From NCBI RefSeq assembly GCF_032380655.1, contig NZ_JAWDIY010000016.1:70065-134064 (forward strand): a stretch of DNA of 64,000 nucleotides, in the 5' to 3' direction. The stretch comes from Diplocloster hominis (GTDB lineage Bacteria > Bacillota > Clostridia > Lachnospirales > Lachnospiraceae). The notes beneath the pieces were generated by a model. That model saw only the letters and a list, made by a program, of their open reading frames with translations. It was not told the DNA's origin and ran no database searches. Numbering within the stretch: position 1 is the first letter of the stretch; every line of letters begins with the position of its first letter. Of the stretch, positions 56,906 through 64,000 are shown in pieces. The position numbers and the translations under genes are program-made.

Positions 56906-57402
56906 TATTCGCCGCATCCATCTCCAACGACCTTATAAGTCTCTTCGACGATACGTTCCATGGCATTTAAGATGTTTTCATATCCGGTACACCGGCACAG
57001 ATGACCGGAGATCATTTTTCTTAACTCTTCCCGGTTATATTTCTTCCCGGTTCCGACGATCTCCACCGCGGTCATGATCAGGCCCGGGGTACAGAAACCG
57101 CACTGAACGGCCACCTCGTCGACAAAAGCCTGCTGTATGGGACTTAATTCACCATTGGGTCCCTTCAGGCCTTCTACGGTCAGAATACGGCGTCCTTCGG
57201 CCCACATCGTCAGATAGATGCAGGAATCTATGGCTTCTCCGTCTACCAGAACGGTACAGGCGCCGCACTCTCCCACTTCGCAGCCCTTCTTAACACTGGT
57301 GAGGCCCAGCCGGTCCCTTAAGGTGTCCACCAGCGCTTCTCTCTCATCTACCGCCAGCTCTACTTCTTTCTCATTTACGATCATTTTGATTACTTTAAGC
57401 AT
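56905..57402 (-). CDS. Xanthine dehydrogenase iron-sulphur subunit
   Basis: A 165-residue protein with two [2Fe-2S] clusters: plant-ferredoxin-type GCEVGECGACTVLVDG near 45-60 with a fourth Cys in SCIYL, and the alpha-helical cluster CGFCTPG..CRCTGY near 105-145. It carries electrons from the molybdenum site to FAD. It ends the operon guanine deaminase-permease-XdhA-XdhB-XdhC. ATG 57402 has AGGAGG upstream and overlaps the end of the FAD-subunit gene by 8 bp. Confidence 0.95.
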   Translation of the reverse strand: MLKVIKMIVNEKEVELAVDEREALVDTLRDRLGLTSVKKGCEVGECGACTVLVDGEAIDSCIYLTMWAEGRRILTVEGLKGPNGELSPIQQAFVDEVAVQCGFCTPGLIMTAVEIVGTGKKYNREELRKMISGHLCRCTGYENILNAMERIVEETYKVVGDGCGE

Positions 57403-58282
57403 GGATCTCACCTCCTGCATAGATAACAGCCTGGGTCAGCGCCCTGCGGCTCATTTCTTCGATCAGCTGCAGCCGGAATTCCCGGGAGGCTCTCCAGCTG
57501 GTTCTGGGATTTACTTCTTCCAGGACACCTTTTCCAACTGCATTCAGAAGTTCCTGATCCAAAGCCATACCCTTAACGCACTCCTCCGTCTTTGTACAGC
57601 GCATGGGAGTAGGGGCGGCTACGCCGAACGCGATCCGGACATCCTCCACAGATGTTTTATCTGCGCTGAGCTTTATATGAACCGCGCATCCCATCGTGGC
57701 GATCTCCATGGCCTCCCGCTTACCATACTTGATATAATGGCCGCCGAAGCCTTCGTAATTCTCTCTGGTGATGCGGACCGCGGTCAGCAGTTCTGAGTGC
57801 TCACGCACCGTACGGCCCGGCCCGGTATAGAATTCCTGTATCGGAAGCAGGCGCACCCCGTCAGGACCGGTCAACTCCAGTACCGCGTTCAGGGCAAACA
57901 GGCTGGACGCACTGTCCGCGCTGGTGACTCCGTTACAGACATTGCCTCCGATCGTTCCGATATTGCGAAGCTGGGGCCCTCCGGCCTGATCCACCGCGTT
58001 TCCCAGTATCGGGATATGTTTTTGAATAATGGCATTGTTGGTGATGTGGGAAAATGTAGTGGCCGGTCCGATCACTATGGTTCCGTCCTCTTCCATGCGT
58101 ATCCCGTCAAGCTCCGGTATTCCATGGATACTGACCAGGGAACAGCCCGCCATTTTCCCCTCACGGATCTTGATCAGCACATCGCTGCCTCCGGAGATAA
58201 TGACGGCGTCCGGATCTTCCAGGAGGGCACGGATACCATCCGCCACATCCTTTGCCTGATAATATTTTTCTATATCATACAT
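57395..58282 (-). CDS. Xanthine dehydrogenase FAD-binding subunit
   Basis: A 295-residue protein of the CO-dehydrogenase-flavoprotein family: VIISGGSDVLIKIREG near 28 and the FAD loop RNIGTIGGNVCNGVTSADSAS near 105-125 (typical AN/GG(N/D)xxxxxPxxD in variant form). It passes electrons from FeS to NAD. AGGAGGTATAGACG precedes ATG 58282, 14 bp after the molybdenum-subunit gene. Confidence 0.95.
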   Translation of the reverse strand: MYDIEKYYQAKDVADGIRALLEDPDAVIISGGSDVLIKIREGKMAGCSLVSIHGIPELDGIRMEEDGTIVIGPATTFSHITNNAIIQKHIPILGNAVDQAGGPQLRNIGTIGGNVCNGVTSADSASSLFALNAVLELTGPDGVRLLPIQEFYTGPGRTVREHSELLTAVRITRENYEGFGGHYIKYGKREAMEIATMGCAVHIKLSADKTSVEDVRIAFGVAAPTPMRCTKTEECVKGMALDQELLNAVGKGVLEEVNPRTSWRASREFRLQLIEEMSRRALTQAVIYAGGEIHA

Positions 58283-58296
58283 CGTCTATACCTCCT

Positions 58297-60588
58297 CTAG
58301 ATCAATCCTGCTTCTTTAAAATGTGACACCAGCTTCTGCGGATCAAGCGGCAGGGAATCCACCGCCACTCCGGTTGCCTGAAGCAATGCATTTCGGATCG
58401 CCGGTGCAACCGGAATCGCCGGAGGCTCGCCCAGCGCTTTATTTCCAAACGGTCCCGTCGGGTCATCCAGCTGAACAAAGTCCACGTGCAGATCCGGCGT
58501 ATCCATAGCGGTAGGAAGCTTGTAATCCAGCAGATTGTCATTCAGGGGACGGCCGGACTGATCGAACAGAAGCTGTTCACTCAGGGCATAGCCAAGACCC
58601 ATACTCATACCGCCGTGGACTTGGGCTTCGGCCAGCTTCGGATTGATCAGGGTACCGCTGTCGTGAACATTTATGATATTCAACACTTTTATCTTGCCCA
58701 GTGGCAGATCCACTTCGATTTCCGCAAAGCAGGCGCCGCTGGAGAAGGTATTTTCTTTACAATGGTAGGTGGACTCCGCCGTGATATGCACGGAACGGTC
58801 CAGGCTGTAGAAAGCCTCTGTGGCCAGTGCTTCCAGAGTCACCAGACACTCTCTGCCCGCCTTATCCACCACATTGTTATCCTGAATATCCAGGACATCC
58901 GCCGGCATCTTCAACAGATAGGAGGCATAATCCAAAATTCGTTCCTTCAAAAGCAGGGCGGTCTGTTTTAATGCCTTTCCGCTTACGTACGTCTGTCTGG
59001 AAGCATAGGCTCCGGTATCAAAAGGACTGATATCGGTATCCTGGGTGGAAATAATATAGATACGGTCCTCCGTAATCCCGGTTACCTCAGCAGCCATCTG
59101 GGTAAATACCGTATCAGCCCCCTGGCCGATCTCGGTGGCGCCCATCTGCAGCTGTATGGACCCGTCCTGATTCAGAATCATCCGGCAGGAGGCGGTCTCC
59201 AAAGAGATGGGGTAAACGCCGGTTTTGTAGCAGAAAATCGCCATACCGACGCCCCGGCGCACAGGGCCGGTCTGGTTCGCGTACTCTTTTCGTTTTTCCT
59301 CCCAATGGATAAAATCGCGGCCTCTTTCCATACATTTCTTTAAGCCGTAACTGTTAAACTTCACTTTGGTGTGAGGGTCCACATATCCCTCCGGCATACA
59401 GTTCTTAAACCGGAATTCAAGGGGGTCCATGCCGATAGCGCCGGCCAGATCGTCAGTGAGACATTCCGTCGCAAAATCCGACTGCGGGATGCCGTAACCG
59501 CGCATGGCCCCGCCGACGGTAATATTCGTATATACAGTATAACTGTCGGACTCCAGGGCTTTTTCCTCGTGATAGAGCTGTTTAAAGGCGTTGGCCGCGT
59601 TGGCTACGATGGCGTGGCCGTGGGAAGCATAACCGCCCTGGTTGGAATAGGCCTCGAATTTGCGGGCGACCAATGTACCGTCATCGCGCACTGCGCCTTT
59701 CACATGGAATTTTATGGCGTGGCGCACCCTGGTACAGGCCAGGGTTTCTTCTCTTGTAAGTTCCAGGCGGACGCCTCTGCCTCCCACCTGAGTACACAGG
59801 AACGCGTTTAACGGTTCATATAACACATCCTGTTTATTGCCAAAGCCGCCGCCGATATAGGGCTTAATTACCCGGATCTGTCCCCAGGGAACCCCCAGAG
59901 CCTGGCCGATCACCCGGCGGACGATGTGGGGAATCTGTGTGGAGGATGTGACAATAATCTTGCCGTTTGCCATATAGGCATAGGAAACCGGCACCTCCAG
60001 ATGGCAGTGCTGGACCGTCTGGGTTTCATAGGTTCTTTCTATTACATGTAAGGAGGGCTCTGCTTCCAGTGCCTGGTCAAAAGTTATGTCCCCAAGCTGA
60101 AAGGAGGAATGTGCCAGGATATTCCCCGGTTTTTCCTCGTGGAGAGTCGAGGCACCCTCTGCCATAGCCTCATCCGTGGTCAGAAGGGGTTCATATACCT
60201 CATACTCCGCCTTAACCAGACGTGCTGCCCGATTGGCTGCGATCTCATTTTCTGCAATAACTGCGGCGATATCATCGCCATAGACGCGAACTCTGGTGTT
60301 CAGAAGCTTTCTGTCCGACACATCCTGATGAGCGGTTTCCACAGACCAGGGATGGCCTGGAGTGGGGAACTGTATATCCGGCACATCAAAGCAGGTGACG
60401 ATCTTCACCACACCGGGGACTTTCAGGGCTTCTTCCAGATCAAAGCTTTTTACCATACCGTTGGCGATGGTGCTATGTACGACTTTTGCCACCAGCAGGT
60501 CCTTTGGCGCCAGGTCCGCCACATATTTTGCTCCACCGGTAACCTTCTCGTAAGCGTCGACACGTTTTAACTCTTTACCGACTCCCAT
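58297..60588 (-). CDS. Xanthine dehydrogenase molybdenum-binding subunit
   Basis: A 763-residue protein of the xanthine oxidase family: N-terminal hammerhead domain (DAYEKVTGGAKYVAD) and molybdopterin-binding domain with GGGFGNKQD near 245, the substrate-region TETIGQGADT form (MGATEIGQGADTVF) and the catalytic Glu in KALGEPPAIPVAPAI near residue 720. It hydroxylates xanthine to urate. Other hydroxylases share these motifs, so the assignment to xanthine rests on the guanine deaminase and purine permease in the same operon. AAGGAGGTTTTAGCA precedes ATG 60588. About 100 bp separate it from the permease gene. Confidence 0.93.
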   Translation of the reverse strand: MGVGKELKRVDAYEKVTGGAKYVADLAPKDLLVAKVVHSTIANGMVKSFDLEEALKVPGVVKIVTCFDVPDIQFPTPGHPWSVETAHQDVSDRKLLNTRVRVYGDDIAAVIAENEIAANRAARLVKAEYEVYEPLLTTDEAMAEGASTLHEEKPGNILAHSSFQLGDITFDQALEAEPSLHVIERTYETQTVQHCHLEVPVSYAYMANGKIIVTSSTQIPHIVRRVIGQALGVPWGQIRVIKPYIGGGFGNKQDVLYEPLNAFLCTQVGGRGVRLELTREETLACTRVRHAIKFHVKGAVRDDGTLVARKFEAYSNQGGYASHGHAIVANAANAFKQLYHEEKALESDSYTVYTNITVGGAMRGYGIPQSDFATECLTDDLAGAIGMDPLEFRFKNCMPEGYVDPHTKVKFNSYGLKKCMERGRDFIHWEEKRKEYANQTGPVRRGVGMAIFCYKTGVYPISLETASCRMILNQDGSIQLQMGATEIGQGADTVFTQMAAEVTGITEDRIYIISTQDTDISPFDTGAYASRQTYVSGKALKQTALLLKERILDYASYLLKMPADVLDIQDNNVVDKAGRECLVTLEALATEAFYSLDRSVHITAESTYHCKENTFSSGACFAEIEVDLPLGKIKVLNIINVHDSGTLINPKLAEAQVHGGMSMGLGYALSEQLLFDQSGRPLNDNLLDYKLPTAMDTPDLHVDFVQLDDPTGPFGNKALGEPPAIPVAPAIRNALLQATGVAVDSLPLDPQKLVSHFKEAGLI

Positions 60589-60690
60589 TGCTAAAACCTC
60601 CTTACATATGCCAATGTACCAACCTGCAGGTCATAATCCCCTGCCGGCCGGTACATTGGTATAAAAATTTTTAATTAAAGCCGTAACGGT

Positions 60691-62070
60691 TTATAAGAAT
60701 ATGTATTTTAGAACAAATAACACCGCAAGTACATACATCACAATGCTTATCGTCTTTCTGTTTTCCTTACCAGCGATCATGTTAATGATAACATAAGAGA
60801 TAACGCCCATGGCAATACCTTCGGAGATACTGTACATAAACGGCATCGCTATGATACAGATAAACGCAGGAATTCCCTGTGTGGGATCTGCGAAGTTGAT
60901 CTTCAGCACTGCGCTGATCATCAGGAAACCGACGATAATGAGGGCCGGTGCCGTAGCAAACGAAGGAATGGCCAGGAAAATAGGGGAAAGGAACAAAGCC
61001 AGCCCAAACAGAATCGCTACTACAAAGGAAGTCAGTCCTGTTCTTCCGCCTTCGGAAACACCAGAAGCACTTTCAACGAACGTAGTGGTGGTGGAGGTTC
61101 CTAACAGAGCACCTACAGAGGTACCAACAGCATCTGCCAACAACGCGCCTTTAATCTTGGGAAGCTTCCCGTCTTTATCCAGCATATCTGCCTGGGATGC
61201 CACACCGATCAAAGTTCCCAGTGTATCGAACATATCCACAAACAAAAATGCGAAGATTACTACAAAGAAATCCAGGGACAGCGCACGTGAAAAATCAAGC
61301 GCCAGTAAGGTCGGCATCAGGCTTGGAATGCCAATACCATTGGAAAAGTCGGGTAACAGGCTGAAGAATCCCATCTCAGGATTCGGCTGGTACAGACCGA
61401 TCATCTGACAGATGATGCCCAGGATCCAGGTCGCCAGGATACCCAGCAGAATGTGCCCTTTTACTTTCTTTACAATTAAAACCGCGGTGATGAGAACACC
61501 TATAATCGCCAGCAGTACGGTGATCCCTTCCGTAGAGAAAGTTCCCGCCTCAGCCGAACCTTTGAACGAGAATACAGTCACTAAGGTCGAGTCGGAATTC
61601 GTGACAAGTTTAGCATTCTGCAGGCCGATGAAGCAAATAAATAAGCCAATACCGGCGGATACCGCATGCTTCAGAGTCATGGGAATCGCGTTGAAGATCG
61701 CTTCCCGCACGTTAGTCAGGGAGAGCAGGATGAAGATTAAACCTTCGATGAATACTGCTGCCAACGCCATCTCCCAGGTATATCCCATATTGATGACGAC
61801 GGTGTAGGCGAAATACGCGTTCAGGCCCATACCGGGTGCCAGTGCAAAAGGATAGTTGGAGAAAAGCGCCATTAGAACTGTTGCGATCAGGGAAGCCAGC
61901 GCGGTTGCTGTAAATACCGCCCCATTATCCATGCCGGCTGCGCTCAGGATAGATGGGTTGACTGCCAGGATGTAAGCCATGGTCATAAAGGTAGTGACAC
62001 CCGCGATGACTTCGGTCTTAACATCGGTGTGGTTTTCCTTGAGATGGAAAAGTTTGTCTAGTGCGTTCAT
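60691..62070 (-). CDS. NCS2-type purine permease (AzgA/PbuG-like)
   Basis: A 459-residue protein with about 12-14 membrane helices. The sequence KTEVIAGVTTFMTMAYILAVNPSIL at the N-terminus and the core APGMGLNAYFAYTVV are diagnostic of the AzgA/PbuG/PbuO clade, which moves guanine, hypoxanthine or adenine with protons. Its position after a guanine deaminase gene suggests guanine or xanthine uptake. AAAGGGGGAAAC precedes ATG 62070; 68 bp separate it from the deaminase gene without a clear promoter. Confidence 0.94.
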   Translation of the reverse strand: MNALDKLFHLKENHTDVKTEVIAGVTTFMTMAYILAVNPSILSAAGMDNGAVFTATALASLIATVLMALFSNYPFALAPGMGLNAYFAYTVVINMGYTWEMALAAVFIEGLIFILLSLTNVREAIFNAIPMTLKHAVSAGIGLFICFIGLQNAKLVTNSDSTLVTVFSFKGSAEAGTFSTEGITVLLAIIGVLITAVLIVKKVKGHILLGILATWILGIICQMIGLYQPNPEMGFFSLLPDFSNGIGIPSLMPTLLALDFSRALSLDFFVVIFAFLFVDMFDTLGTLIGVASQADMLDKDGKLPKIKGALLADAVGTSVGALLGTSTTTTFVESASGVSEGGRTGLTSFVVAILFGLALFLSPIFLAIPSFATAPALIIVGFLMISAVLKINFADPTQGIPAFICIIAMPFMYSISEGIAMGVISYVIINMIAGKENRKTISIVMYVLAVLFVLKYIFL

Positions 62071-62138
62071 TTTTGTTTCCCCCTTTATTAAAAATGATTA
62101 TGATAAGCAGCATTCGATTTGCCGCTTTCATACTTATT

Positions 62139-63416
62139 CTACCAGATTTGACGTCCCCCGACAAACTTTTTCGTTATATTTTTGTCATCTGATAGATAAA
62201 TTACCCTCTCCACCCGTTCGGGTATGGAAAGCTTCAGCGGCGTCGCCAGACTGCTGTCATCGATGACCAGCGCGTCCAGCTCAAAGCCCGCCTCAAAGCT
62301 GCCTGTTTTTCCGAAGAACGAACCGCTGCCAACCGTTCCCAGATAAAAAGCTTCCTGTACGGTTAACGGCTTCAAGGTGTCGTCCGTCAGCCGCCAGCGG
62401 AGCTTTGAAACCTGAATGGCATCCGCCATCGCCCGGAAGATAGAGCTTACGGTACCCCCTGCCACGTCACTTCCAAGCCCCACCCGCAGGCCTTCGTCCA
62501 GGAATCTGCGTACCGGAGCGATCCCGGAGGACAGATTCGTATTGGACTGGGGACAATGTGCGATATATACACCGCGCTCCTTCATCCGACGAATTTCGTC
62601 ATCCGAAGAGGATACACAATGAGCCATGATCGTCTTGCAATCACCCCCGAACAAGCCAAACTGGTCATATGCGTCCCCATAAAAAGCGGAGGAAGGACAA
62701 AGCTCTTTTACCCATGCGATCTCACCCTGATTTTCAGACAGATGGGACTGTACGGGAAGCCGGTATTTTTTTTGTATTTCTTTCAGCCGCCGCATCAGTT
62801 CATCGGAACAGGTAGGGATGAACCGGGGGGTCAGGATCGGCTGGACATTATGATATTTACCAGCCACATCTTCTAACCAGGCGACAGTGTCCGCCGCAGA
62901 CTGCTCCGCACCGGCCTCACAGAGGATATCCGGGCTGTTACGGTCCATATTCACCTTACCGACCATGGTTTTCATCCCGGTCTCTTCCAGCAGATCCATC
63001 AGCAGCTCTGTGGCCGGAACATGCAGAGTCGCAAATATACAAGCCCTGGTGTTGGGCCCTTTTTTCATGTCCTCCACAAAGATTCGATACGCTGCTTTCG
63101 CATAATCCAGATCTGCGTATTTGGACTCTTCCGGGAACGTATGGGTATTCAGCCAGTCCAGCAGCTCCAGATCCATTCCCAGCCCCCGGAACGCATACTG
63201 GGGCGCGTGTACGTGAAGATCTGTCAGCCCGGGCAAAATCAACTGATCCTCACAGTCGATGAGCGGAAGATTCTGGTACTGTTCGGGAAGCACTTCGTAT
63301 ACACCATCTGAAATCCCGTCCTTACAGACAAGATATCCGTCTGCCACAGTCCTGAAATTATCTTTATCCTGGCTGTAGCAGACATTTCCTTTTAGAACAA
63401 AGGAGTCTTTTTGCAT
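62139..63416 (-). CDS. guaD: Guanine deaminase
   Basis: A 425-residue amidohydrolase converting guanine to xanthine. Zinc and catalytic residues are visible: HxH in TDLHVHAPQYAFRGLG near residue 70, the conserved Glu/His in QSHLSENQGE, His in IMAHCVSSSDDE, HCPQSNTNLSSG and Asp in LGSDVAGGT near 325. It is the first gene of the purine operon and lies behind a guanine-type riboswitch. ATG 63416 follows GAAGGTGGTATCT; the ATG at 63434 lacks a ribosome site. Confidence 0.95.
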   Translation of the reverse strand: MQKDSFVLKGNVCYSQDKDNFRTVADGYLVCKDGISDGVYEVLPEQYQNLPLIDCEDQLILPGLTDLHVHAPQYAFRGLGMDLELLDWLNTHTFPEESKYADLDYAKAAYRIFVEDMKKGPNTRACIFATLHVPATELLMDLLEETGMKTMVGKVNMDRNSPDILCEAGAEQSAADTVAWLEDVAGKYHNVQPILTPRFIPTCSDELMRRLKEIQKKYRLPVQSHLSENQGEIAWVKELCPSSAFYGDAYDQFGLFGGDCKTIMAHCVSSSDDEIRRMKERGVYIAHCPQSNTNLSSGIAPVRRFLDEGLRVGLGSDVAGGTVSSIFRAMADAIQVSKLRWRLTDDTLKPLTVQEAFYLGTVGSGSFFGKTGSFEAGFELDALVIDDSSLATPLKLSIPERVERVIYLSDDKNITKKFVGGRQIW

Positions 63417-63582
63417 AGATACCACCTTCTTCATTTTAATATTTTATTCACGGCATGCCGGAAACATTAGTGAACTTCTAACATTATTGAACTTCTATCA
63501 TGATTGAACTTATTTCATTAGGCGAACTTCTTACATTAAGAAGTATTATGGTACAGCTTTATTATTTTATGATGATCCTGTA

Positions 63583-63642
63583 TTTCCGGACAAATAAAAA
63601 AACCACCGGAATTTTCTGCAATTTCCAAGCCCTGTGTCAGGA
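63583..63642 (-). terminator. Expression platform of the purine riboswitch
   Basis: On the minus strand, GGAAATT-GCAG-AAAATTCC is followed by GGTGGTTTTTTTATTT, a terminator with one mismatch. An alternative hairpin, TTCCGG-N15-CCGGAA (63583-63610 region), uses the terminator's 3' arm. The two are mutually exclusive, as expected for a genetic switch. Confidence 0.6.
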
Positions 63643-63650
63643 CTATGCGG

Positions 63651-63718
63651 AAACTTATAGAAAACTATTTACGGTAGTTTGTAGAGACGTTCAACCAATT
63701 ATGAACATATATAAGTTT
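63651..63718 (-). promoter_or_regulatory. Purine (guanine-type) riboswitch aptamer
   Basis: Minus strand, 5' to 3': P1 AAACTTATA (63718-63710), J1/2 TAT, P2 GTTCA, L2 TAATTGGT, P2' TGAAC, J2/3 GTCTCTAC, P3 AAACTA, L3 CCGTAAA (identical to the consensus), P3' TAGTTT, J3/1 TC and P1' TATAAGTTT (63659-63651). The bases that contact the ligand in known structures (U22, U47, U51, C74) are all in place, and C74 predicts guanine rather than adenine. J1/2 is short, and positions 48 (C) and 73 (U) differ from consensus, so a variant specificity is possible. It lies 234 bp upstream of the guaD start. Confidence 0.85.
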
Positions 63719-63768
63719 TATATTATTTAGTTGTCTTATTTTAAAACAGCTTACCTGATTACAAATAC

Positions 63769-63797
63769 ATTATAACTTCTATTGTGCATTGCGTCAA
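63769..63797 (-). promoter_or_regulatory. Promoter of the purine operon
   Basis: On the minus strand: TTGACG, a 17-bp spacer and TATAAT, placed about 45 bp upstream of the riboswitch. Confidence 0.85.
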
Positions 63798-63898
63798 CCA
63801 TATATACAAAATCAAGGGATTGTTTGGATAAATTTGCCAATGAAATACCTGAAAATTTGTTAGCTATTCACAATAAAATTAAGCTTGAGTGAAAAAGT

Positions 63899-64000
63899 AA
63901 ATTCCGCATGTAAACTTAAATTCCACACGGAAGACTAAATTCGGTATTAAAGGGTTTGACGAAATGCGTCAAACCCTTTAAAGTGGAATTTAACCGGATA
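63899..64000. repeat. Repeated TAAATTCC motifs and a 15-bp hairpin at the window edge
   Basis: TAAATTCCGC (63899 region), TTAAATTCCAC (63916) and CTAAATTCGG recur, with an inverted GTGGAATTTAA (63983-63993). Between them TTAAAGGGTTTGACG and CGTCAAACCCTTTAA (63947-63981) form a perfect hairpin with a 5-nt loop. Multiple short terminal repeats of this kind occur at ends of IS21-type elements, so an insertion sequence may begin beyond the window; unproven. Confidence 0.4.

Noticed and set aside
1..64000. tRNA, rRNA or other common structural RNA genes.
   Set aside because: No cloverleaf with a TTCGANNC arm or rRNA-like conserved stretch was found on either strand by eye; this is not an exhaustive search.

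Overview
The window reads as a chromosomal segment of a spore-forming Firmicute, most likely of the family Lachnospiraceae (inference). Supporting signs are the gene order rsfS-yqeK-nadD-yhbY-obg-rpmA-prp-rplU, an L27 with an N-terminal extension next to its protease Prp, a SleL/YaaH-like spore cortex hydrolase, a lexA/yneA-like SOS pair, DUF3842 and DUF4317 proteins, and a radical-SAM (TIGR03960/TIGR03936)-rng cluster. No rRNA, tRNA, CRISPR array or prophage block was seen.

Layout. 1-2 kb: end of a sugar ABC transporter (ATPase cut by the window edge, permease complete). 2.3-7 kb: c-di-GMP phosphodiesterase, zinc-dependent phospholipase C-like protein, LysM-GH18 hydrolase. 7-11.3 kb: a repeat-rich block around glgB, with two giant palindromes (A, B) and two copies of a 177-bp repeat (R1, R2). 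11.3-14 kb: mscS-ahcY-DUF3842. 14-25 kb: P-loop kinase, ECF S-component, PPi-type phosphofructokinase, cupin, TtcA-like enzyme, AI-2E-type permease, dtd, HAD phosphatase, XRE membrane regulator, KtrB/KtrA potassium uptake. 25-26 kb: a second pair of giant palindromes (C, D). 26-30.3 kb: MarR regulator and a heterodimeric ABC exporter. 30.3-34 kb: a gene-poor, AT-rich tract with a MITE-like inverted repeat, short tandem duplications, a truncated DUF4317 gene, a tyrosine recombinase and gene debris. 34-35 kb: divergent yneA-like/lexA with five SOS boxes. 35-48 kb (minus strand): ribosome and tRNA housekeeping genes, interrupted by a LysR/acyl-CoA dehydrogenase/enoyl-CoA hydratase module. 48-57 kb: hybrid histidine kinase, double-HTH GntR-like regulator, AraC-GNAT fusion, glutamine-rich ferritin-like protein, 2-hydroxyacid dehydrogenase, YqeY, MerR. 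57-64 kb (minus): a purine salvage/catabolism operon (guanine deaminase, purine permease, three-subunit xanthine dehydrogenase) behind a guanine-type riboswitch.

The most unusual signal is a family of four 281-341 bp palindromes: A 7085-7425, B 7733-8013, C 25061-25342, D 25722-26006. B, C and D share a core and apical loop, but their outer stems have unrelated sequences that are nonetheless almost perfectly self-complementary. They occur as two mirror-image pairs (A reversed then B forward; C reversed then D forward), each around a 307-379 bp spacer. I do not recognise this as a named family.

Integration. The purine operon turns guanine into xanthine and then urate, with its own permease and a riboswitch matched to the substrate. 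KtrB/KtrA has a leader with a terminator. The MarR gene has a palindrome over its own -10 and precedes an exporter with one degenerate ATP site. lexA and yneA share an SOS-box array. All function calls come from reading motifs by eye; no database search was run.
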